From UBA7803 sp049454295 (lineage in GTDB: Bacteria > Pseudomonadota > Gammaproteobacteria > Pseudomonadales > Azotimanducaceae), in contig JBMTYG010000118.1 in assembly GCA_049454295.1 (NCBI GenBank), positions 1-9,667 of the forward strand: a stretch of DNA of 9,667 nt, given 5' to 3'. The notes beneath the pieces were generated by a model. That model did no database searches. It worked only from the letters and a program-made list of their open reading frames with translations, and was not told the DNA's origin. The translations under genes were made by a program, and so were the position numbers. Numbering within the stretch: the stretch's first letter is position 1; every line of letters begins with the position of its first letter. Positions 5,703 through 9,667 of the stretch are shown piece by piece.

Positions 5703-7223
5703 TCAGGCTTTCCCGATCCTCGACCAATACGGCGCCTTCAGCCCTTCTTTGTAGATCTTGCCGGTTTGGTGACGCGGCAATTCGTCATGAAAATCGATAC
5801 CACGCGGGCATTTGAGATGCGCGAGCCGCTCGCGGCAAAAGGCGATGAGCTGGTCCGCGGTCACAGCGGCTGGCGCGGCTTCCGCAGTCTTCACCCGCTG
5901 CACGGCAGCCTGGACGGTTTCGCCAAACTCTGGGTCGGGGATACCAAAGACCGCGACGTCCTGGACGTCTGGGTGCATCAGCAGCACGTCCTCCACCTCC
6001 CGCGGGTAGATGTTCACGCCGCCGGAAATGATCATGTGCGACTGGCGGTCAGTCAGATAAAGATAGCCGGCGTCATCGACATGGCCGATGTCGCCCAATG
6101 TGGACCAGCCCAAGGCATTGTAGGCAGCGCGGGTCTTTTCCGGATCTTTGAAGTATTCAAAGCGCGGCCCGCCCTCGAAATACACCAGCCCTGTTTCGCC
6201 GGGCGCGCAGGGCTCGCCTGAGTCAGACACGATGTGTAATTGTCCGAGCACGGGTCGACCGACGGATCCAGGGTGCGCCAGCCATTCCTCCGGGCTGATC
6301 GCGGTCTGTCCGTTACCCTCGGTCCCCGAGTAATACTCGTAAACAATGGGTCCCCACCAGTCGAGCATCTGACGTTTGATCTCCACCGGGCATGGCGCTG
6401 CTGCATGGACCGCAACCCGATGGCTGCTGAGGTCGTAAGCGGTGCGAACGTTTTCCGGCAGCCGCAACAGGCGTACAAACATGGTGGGCACCCATTGGCT
6501 ATGGGTGATCCGGTAGCGTTCGATCAGCTTGAGACTCTCTTCGGCATCGAACCGCGGCATGATGATCGAGGTGCCGCCGCAACGATGCACCATGGCGTTG
6601 TAGCGCAGCGGTGCCGAATGATAGAGCGGGGCGGTGGACAGGTAGAGCGTGTCTGAGCCAATACGGTGCAGGCTGACGCGCCGCTTGAAGAGTTCCGATA
6701 CCGTGCCGAGCGGTGCGCCCGGGCGCGTAACGCGAACGCCCTTTGGGCGCCCCGTGGTGCCCGAAGAGTAGAGCATCTCGGCGCCTTCCGCGGCATCGGG
6801 AATAAGGCTTGCCGGCTCACCCGCGACCAGACTGCGCCAGTCATCGATTTCGATCCGGTGCGCCTGGGGAGAGCCCTCGGCCTTGTCGCGCTGGCGCGCG
6901 CTGGTGACCACGAGCCGCGCCTCGCAATCGGCAAGAATGTATTGGACTTCATCGCGCTGAAACTGCGCGCTGATGGCGGTGTAAGCGAGACCAGCGTGTT
7001 GGGCTGCCCAATACAGGGCGAGCACGTCCGGATGATTCTCGGTAAGGACAGCAATCCCTTCCCCGGTGCCCAGTCCCAGGGAGCGCAGGTAGCGCGCGCC
7101 GCGTAGCGCGAGCTCAGCGAGCTCGCGATAGCTGGTGACGGTGTCACCGAAAACGAGCGCAGGTTTGTCTGGGGCGACCTCCGCCCAGTGCAGGAGGCCC
7201 GCCCAAGGGACGGTCGGGCTCAT
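5703..7223 (-). CDS. AMP-forming acyl-CoA ligase (ANL superfamily)
   Basis: The 506-residue enzyme activates a carboxylic acid with ATP to an acyl-adenylate, then transfers it to coenzyme A. It has the full set of core motifs: the P-loop YSSGTTGRPKGV (152-163), PLYHSAP (199-205), YEYYSGTEG (295-303), STLGD with D378, the hinge region DRQSHMIISGGVNIYPREVE (392-411), and the C-terminal PRHQTGKIYK (483-492) with the adenylation lysine K489. Length is normal and nothing is truncated. The acid substrate is not readable: fatty, aromatic and steroid side-chain acids are all handled by relatives. The PLYHSAPLRYN style resembles FadD-type ligases of lipid or steroid metabolism, which is only an impression. 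It starts 11 bases after the DUF1820 stop, so the two are probably one transcript. Its own ribosome site is weak. Confidence 0.93.
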   Translation of the reverse strand: MSPTVPWAGLLHWAEVAPDKPALVFGDTVTSYRELAELALRGARYLRSLGLGTGEGIAVLTENHPDVLALYWAAQHAGLAYTAISAQFQRDEVQYILADCEARLVVTSARQRDKAEGSPQAHRIEIDDWRSLVAGEPASLIPDAAEGAEMLYSSGTTGRPKGVRVTRPGAPLGTVSELFKRRVSLHRIGSDTLYLSTAPLYHSAPLRYNAMVHRCGGTSIIMPRFDAEESLKLIERYRITHSQWVPTMFVRLLRLPENVRTAYDLSSHRVAVHAAAPCPVEIKRQMLDWWGPIVYEYYSGTEGNGQTAISPEEWLAHPGSVGRPVLGQLHIVSDSGEPCAPGETGLVYFEGGPRFEYFKDPEKTRAAYNALGWSTLGDIGHVDDAGYLYLTDRQSHMIISGGVNIYPREVEDVLLMHPDVQDVAVFGIPDPEFGETVQAAVQRVKTAEAAPAAVTADQLIAFCRERLAHLKCPRGIDFHDELPRHQTGKIYKEGLKAPYWSRIGKA

Positions 7224-7234
7224 CGGGCGTGTTC

Positions 7235-7570
7235 TCAGTTCCGGCCGCGGTCACCAGGCATCGGCAGCGGGAATGGAGTCACATTTCCACCCTTGCTGTC
7301 CGTGATCTTTGCAATGCCTTCTTTCTCGACTTCATCGATACGGATGATGGCGTGCATGGGGATGAAACTGCGCTGAACCCCCTCGAATTCCTTGCGCAGG
7401 CGGTCCTCACTCGGATCGACAAGCAGCTGGCTACGGCTGCCGAAAACGTAGTCCTCGATCTCCACGAAACCATAGAGATCGCTCTGGAATATGCCTCGCG
7501 CGTACACCTCGTATACCTGTCCCTGATTGTGGAACAGCACTCGGAACATTTCGCGCGGATTCTCGGACAT
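7235..7570 (-). CDS. DUF1820 family protein
   Basis: This small cytoplasmic protein has 111 residues when started at ATG 7570. I recognise it as DUF1820, a family of unknown function common in Gammaproteobacteria. Supporting stretches are FRVLFHNQGQVYEVYAR (9-25), LYGFVEIEDYVFG (32-44), LLVDPSEDRLRKEFEGV (49-65), FIPMHAIIRIDEVEKEG (69-85) and the C-terminal VTPFPLP. It has no signal peptide, transmembrane segment or cysteine cluster. An ATG at 7585 would add five residues. I prefer 7570 because AGGT lies about 7 bases ahead of it, giving the usual family length. It is the first gene of the minus-strand run and is divergent from miaB. Confidence 0.88.
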   Translation of the reverse strand: MSENPREMFRVLFHNQGQVYEVYARGIFQSDLYGFVEIEDYVFGSRSQLLVDPSEDRLRKEFEGVQRSFIPMHAIIRIDEVEKEGIAKITDSKGGNVTPFPLPMPGDRGRN

Positions 7571-7636
7571 AGTGGTTACCTGCATGTGGCTCGGTCACTG
7601 ACGGTTCGAGTGTCGGGGTGCGCCGTCGTTTTTCAA

Positions 7637-7650
7637 CCCACTATAATGGG
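7637..7650. promoter_or_regulatory. Overlapping divergent -10 elements (miaB and DUF1820 operon)
   Basis: CCCACTATAATGGG holds a perfect plus-strand -10, TATAAT (7642-7647), facing miaB. Overlapping it on the minus strand is TATAGT (7645-7640), facing the DUF1820 gene. Neither direction has a good -35 box at 16-18 bases. It is the only strong -10 in the 124-base divergent gap. The plus-strand start would fall near 7653-7655, about 40 bases before miaB. Confidence 0.5.
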
Positions 7651-7673
7651 CGACCGGTGAAAATCGGACGCCC
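7648..7673 (+). repeat. Inverted repeat at the miaB transcription start, flanked by CCCACTAT direct repeats
   Basis: GGGCG-A-CCG (7648-7656) pairs with CGG-A-CGCCC (7665-7673), giving eight base pairs around one A/A mismatch and an 8-base loop. The 8-base sequence CCCACTAT occurs at 7637-7644 and again at 7671-7678, on either side. The second copy can pair CCCA with TGGG at 7680-7683, next to the miaB ribosome site. The dyad spans the predicted start of transcription, so it is more likely a DNA operator than an RNA hairpin. Confidence 0.4.
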
Positions 7674-7694
7674 ACTATCTGGGGATTCTTACCC

Positions 7695-9059
7695 GTGCGC
7701 AAGAAGTTGTTCATCCGCACCCATGGCTGTCAGATGAACGAGTATGACTCGGCCCAGATGGCCAGTCTGCTCGCAGACAGTCGCGACTATGAACTGGTCA
7801 ATACGCCGGAAGAGGCGGATCTGATCCTGCTGAACACCTGCTCGATTCGCGAGAAGGCGCAGGAAAAGGTGTTCCACCAACTAGGACGCTGGCGCGAGCT
7901 CAAGGCTGCCCGTCCGGATCTGGTGATCGGCGTCGGCGGTTGCGTCGCCAGTCAGGAAGGCGCGGCCATTAAGCGTCGGGCGCCCTATGTCGACCTGGTC
8001 TTTGGTCCGCAGACCCTGCACCGGCTGCCGGAAATGATAGACGCGGCCCGTGCCACCACCCCGAACGCGCGCCGTGTGCCGCTCGTCGATGTGAGCTTCC
8101 CGGAGATCGAAAAGTTCGATCGCCTGCCTGCGCCTCGCGCCGATGGTCCGAGCGCCTTTGTCTCGGTGATGGAAGGGTGCAGCAAGTACTGCACCTTCTG
8201 CGTGGTGCCCTATACCCGCGGTCGCGAAGTGAGCCGCCCGGTCGCGGATGTCATGCGAGAGATCGTTGCGCTGGCGCGCCAAGGGGTGCGGGAGGTCAAC
8301 CTGCTGGGTCAGAACGTGAATGCCTATCGGGGCGCCATCGACGATGACCGTGCCGACCTGGCCGAGCTCATCCACTACGTGGCGGAAATTGAGGGCATCG
8401 AACGCATTCGCTTTACGACGTCGCACCCCGTCGAGTTTTCTGATGCGCTGATCGAGGCGTTCCGCGATGTGCCGAAGCTCGTCGATCACCTGCATCTGCC
8501 GGTCCAATCGGGTTCTGATCGCGTGCTCGCTGCGATGAAGCGTGGCCACACAGCCGCGGACTATGTGGCCAAAATTCGCGCCCTGCGGGCCATACGGCCC
8601 CACTTGAGCCTATCCTCCGACTTTATCGTCGGCTTTCCGGGAGAAACCGAGGCGGACTTTGCGGCCACCCTCGAACTCATCGAGACGGTGGGCTTCGATA
8701 ACTCGTTCAGTTTCGTTTTCAGCGCCCGCCCGGGCACGCCGGCCGCCGCTATGCCTGACCCTGTGCCGCTTGCGGAGAAGGAGACGCGGCTTGCTCGCCT
8801 TCAGACATTGATTCGAGCCCAGACCGACGCGATTTCGAGGGCTATGGTGGGTTCGCGACAGCGGGTGCTCGTGACCGGTCCGGATAAGTTGGGTCGAGGC
8901 GAACTTGCGGGTCGAACCGAGAACAATCGCGTGGTGAATTTTGCGGGCTCCCATGCGCTGATTGGCGATTTCGCCTGGGTGCATATCGACTCAGCCTTGA
9001 GTAATTCCCTGCGCGGCACGTGGCAGCAGGGCGAAACGATCGGGCTGACCGCGCATTGA
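7695..9059 (+). CDS. miaB: tRNA-2-methylthio-N6-dimethylallyladenosine synthase (MiaB methylthiotransferase)
   Basis: MiaB is a radical-SAM enzyme that adds a methylthio group to i6A37 of tRNAs reading UNN codons, stabilising codon-anticodon pairing. The 454 residues match the family length. The N-terminal UPF0004 domain has the three cysteines for the auxiliary 4Fe-4S cluster: C12 (THGCQMNEYDS), C49 (NTCSIREKAQEKVF) and C83 (GGCVASQ). The radical-SAM cluster motif CSKYCTFC has C162, C166 and C169, followed by VVPYTRGREVSRP. LLGQNVNAY, SHPVEF, HLPVQSGSDRVLAAMKRGHT and DFIVGFPGETEADF are all present. The C-terminal TRAM domain runs from about 385. The start is a GTG, chosen because MRKKLFIRTHGCQMN is the standard N-terminus and GGGGA lies 9 bases upstream. 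It is followed by phoH, as in many proteobacteria. Confidence 0.97.
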   Translation: MRKKLFIRTHGCQMNEYDSAQMASLLADSRDYELVNTPEEADLILLNTCSIREKAQEKVFHQLGRWRELKAARPDLVIGVGGCVASQEGAAIKRRAPYVDLVFGPQTLHRLPEMIDAARATTPNARRVPLVDVSFPEIEKFDRLPAPRADGPSAFVSVMEGCSKYCTFCVVPYTRGREVSRPVADVMREIVALARQGVREVNLLGQNVNAYRGAIDDDRADLAELIHYVAEIEGIERIRFTTSHPVEFSDALIEAFRDVPKLVDHLHLPVQSGSDRVLAAMKRGHTAADYVAKIRALRAIRPHLSLSSDFIVGFPGETEADFAATLELIETVGFDNSFSFVFSARPGTPAAAMPDPVPLAEKETRLARLQTLIRAQTDAISRAMVGSRQRVLVTGPDKLGRGELAGRTENNRVVNFAGSHALIGDFAWVHIDSALSNSLRGTWQQGETIGLTAH

Positions 9060-9086
9060 CACGTTCTCCCTGCCCGCTGCTATGCT
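9056..9086 (+). promoter_or_regulatory. Promoter for phoH overlapping the miaB stop codon
   Basis: A perfect -35 box TTGACA (9056-9061) contains the miaB TGA stop. After a 19-base spacer comes an extended -10, TG-C-TATGCT (TG at 9078-9079, box at 9081-9086). The long spacer is offset by the TGn extension. The predicted start is near 9092-9094, leaving a leader of about 22 bases with GGAG before the TTG start of phoH. Confidence 0.5.
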
Positions 9087-9114
9087 CTCAAAGCACTACC
9101 CTCCTGGAGCCCGA

Positions 9115-9667
9115 TTGAGCGACGACCCTTCGCGCGTGGTGGCGATGACCACCACCGTCACGCTGATCCCCGACAATGCGGAACGCTTGTCCGTCCTGTG
9201 CGGACCGCTCCAGGAAAACCTGAAACATCTCGAGCGCCGCTTGGGGGTGCACATTCGCCACCGCGGGAATGTGTTCCAGATTGCCGGGCCAGAGAGTCGT
9301 CTGCGCCCCGCGACGGCGGTACTCAATCAGCTGTATCGGATGACCGACGGGCGCAACTCGGTGGAGCCTGATGAAGTCCACCTGCTGCTGCAGGAGTCGG
9401 GGGTGGACGCGCTCCTCTCAGCGGAGCCTGCGCCCGCCCAGGAACTGGTGATCCGTGCCGGTCGCAAATCCGTCATGCCGCGCGGCGTCAATCAGGCAGG
9501 GTACGTTCGCGCTATTCGTGCCCACGACGTGAATTTTGGCATTGGTCCTGCGGGCACGGGGAAAACCTACCTCGCGGTCGCTTGCGCCGTGGAGGCGCTC
9601 GAGACACAGCGCATTGCCCGCATACTTCTCGTCCGCCCCGCGGTCGAGGCAGGGGAGAAGCTTGGTT
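9115..9667 (+). CDS. phoH: PhoH-like ATPase (YbeZ type), N-terminal part, truncated by window edge
   Basis: From the TTG at 9115 there are 184 codons with no stop. The protein belongs to the PhoH/YbeZ P-loop ATPases, thought to act with YbeY in RNA metabolism. The N-terminal region (about 15-75) is the KH-like domain of the family, with LSVLCGPLQENLKHLERRLGV-type sequence. The PhoH core begins near 117 with RKSVMPRGVNQAGYVRAI. The Walker A motif GPAGTGKT is at 144-151, followed by YLAVACAVEAL and the LVRPAVEAGEKLG segment typical of the family. TTG 9115 is preferred because GGAG is 5 bases upstream; an in-frame ATG at 9145 is an alternative that would drop ten residues. Its own promoter seems to lie across the miaB end. 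ybeY would be expected next, outside the window. Confidence 0.95.
   Translation, partial: MSDDPSRVVAMTTTVTLIPDNAERLSVLCGPLQENLKHLERRLGVHIRHRGNVFQIAGPESRLRPATAVLNQLYRMTDGRNSVEPDEVHLLLQESGVDALLSAEPAPAQELVIRAGRKSVMPRGVNQAGYVRAIRAHDVNFGIGPAGTGKTYLAVACAVEALETQRIARILLVRPAVEAGEKLG

Noticed and set aside
7881..8603. 240-codon minus-strand frame opposite miaB
   Set aside because: miaB is unambiguous here and the antisense frame has no family features.
1..9667. Mobile element, CRISPR array, tRNA or defence system
   Set aside because: I looked for transposase or integrase motifs, regularly spaced repeats, tRNA-like cloverleafs and known defence domains and saw none.

Overview
The window is GC-rich and densely coded. 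It looks like chromosomal DNA from a gammaproteobacterium, possibly an environmental lineage with aromatic, lipid or alcohol catabolism. The best taxonomic cues are the miaB-phoH gene order, a DUF1820 protein of the type common in Gammaproteobacteria, and the overall protein styles. No genus can be named from the sequence alone. I see no transposase, integrase, phage gene, CRISPR array, tRNA or rRNA. Coding is nearly continuous; the longest gap between genes is about 215 bases (607-821).

Layout. (1) 1-606, minus strand: the N-terminal two thirds or so of a zinc-dependent alcohol dehydrogenase, cut by the window edge. (2) 822-3131, plus strand: a tightly overlapping trio. It consists of folK (folate pathway pyrophosphokinase), an exported protein that resembles the zinc-dependent phospholipase C fold but seems to have lost its central metal ligands, and a luciferase-like flavin-dependent oxidoreductase. 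(3) 7570-3196, minus strand: a five-gene run in the order DUF1820 protein, AMP-forming acyl-CoA ligase, FAD-dependent ferredoxin/rubredoxin-type reductase, a PTPS/QueD-family pterin enzyme, and a short-chain dehydrogenase. The last three are joined by two 4-base start/stop overlaps (GTGA and ATGA). (4) 7695-9667, plus strand: miaB, then the start of phoH, the familiar housekeeping order that usually continues to ybeY.

How the genes may work together. miaB and phoH are conserved RNA-related genes. The minus-strand run joins redox genes to one acyl-CoA ligase and one pterin-family enzyme. The pterin-family protein keeps the three zinc histidines but lacks the usual catalytic cysteine, and carries ExxHGH, the signature described for PTPS-III proteins that can replace the folate enzyme FolB. 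Because FolK uses the product that FolB or PTPS-III would make, the presence of folK about 2.6 kb away is suggestive. However, the two genes are on opposite strands and other catalytic positions of the PTPS-like protein also differ, so a different reaction is possible.

Regulation visible in the sequence: a nearly symmetric -10 region (7637-7650) between the divergent DUF1820 and miaB genes, a TTGACA/extended -10 promoter overlapping the miaB stop codon and facing phoH, and a weaker candidate promoter in front of the FAD reductase.
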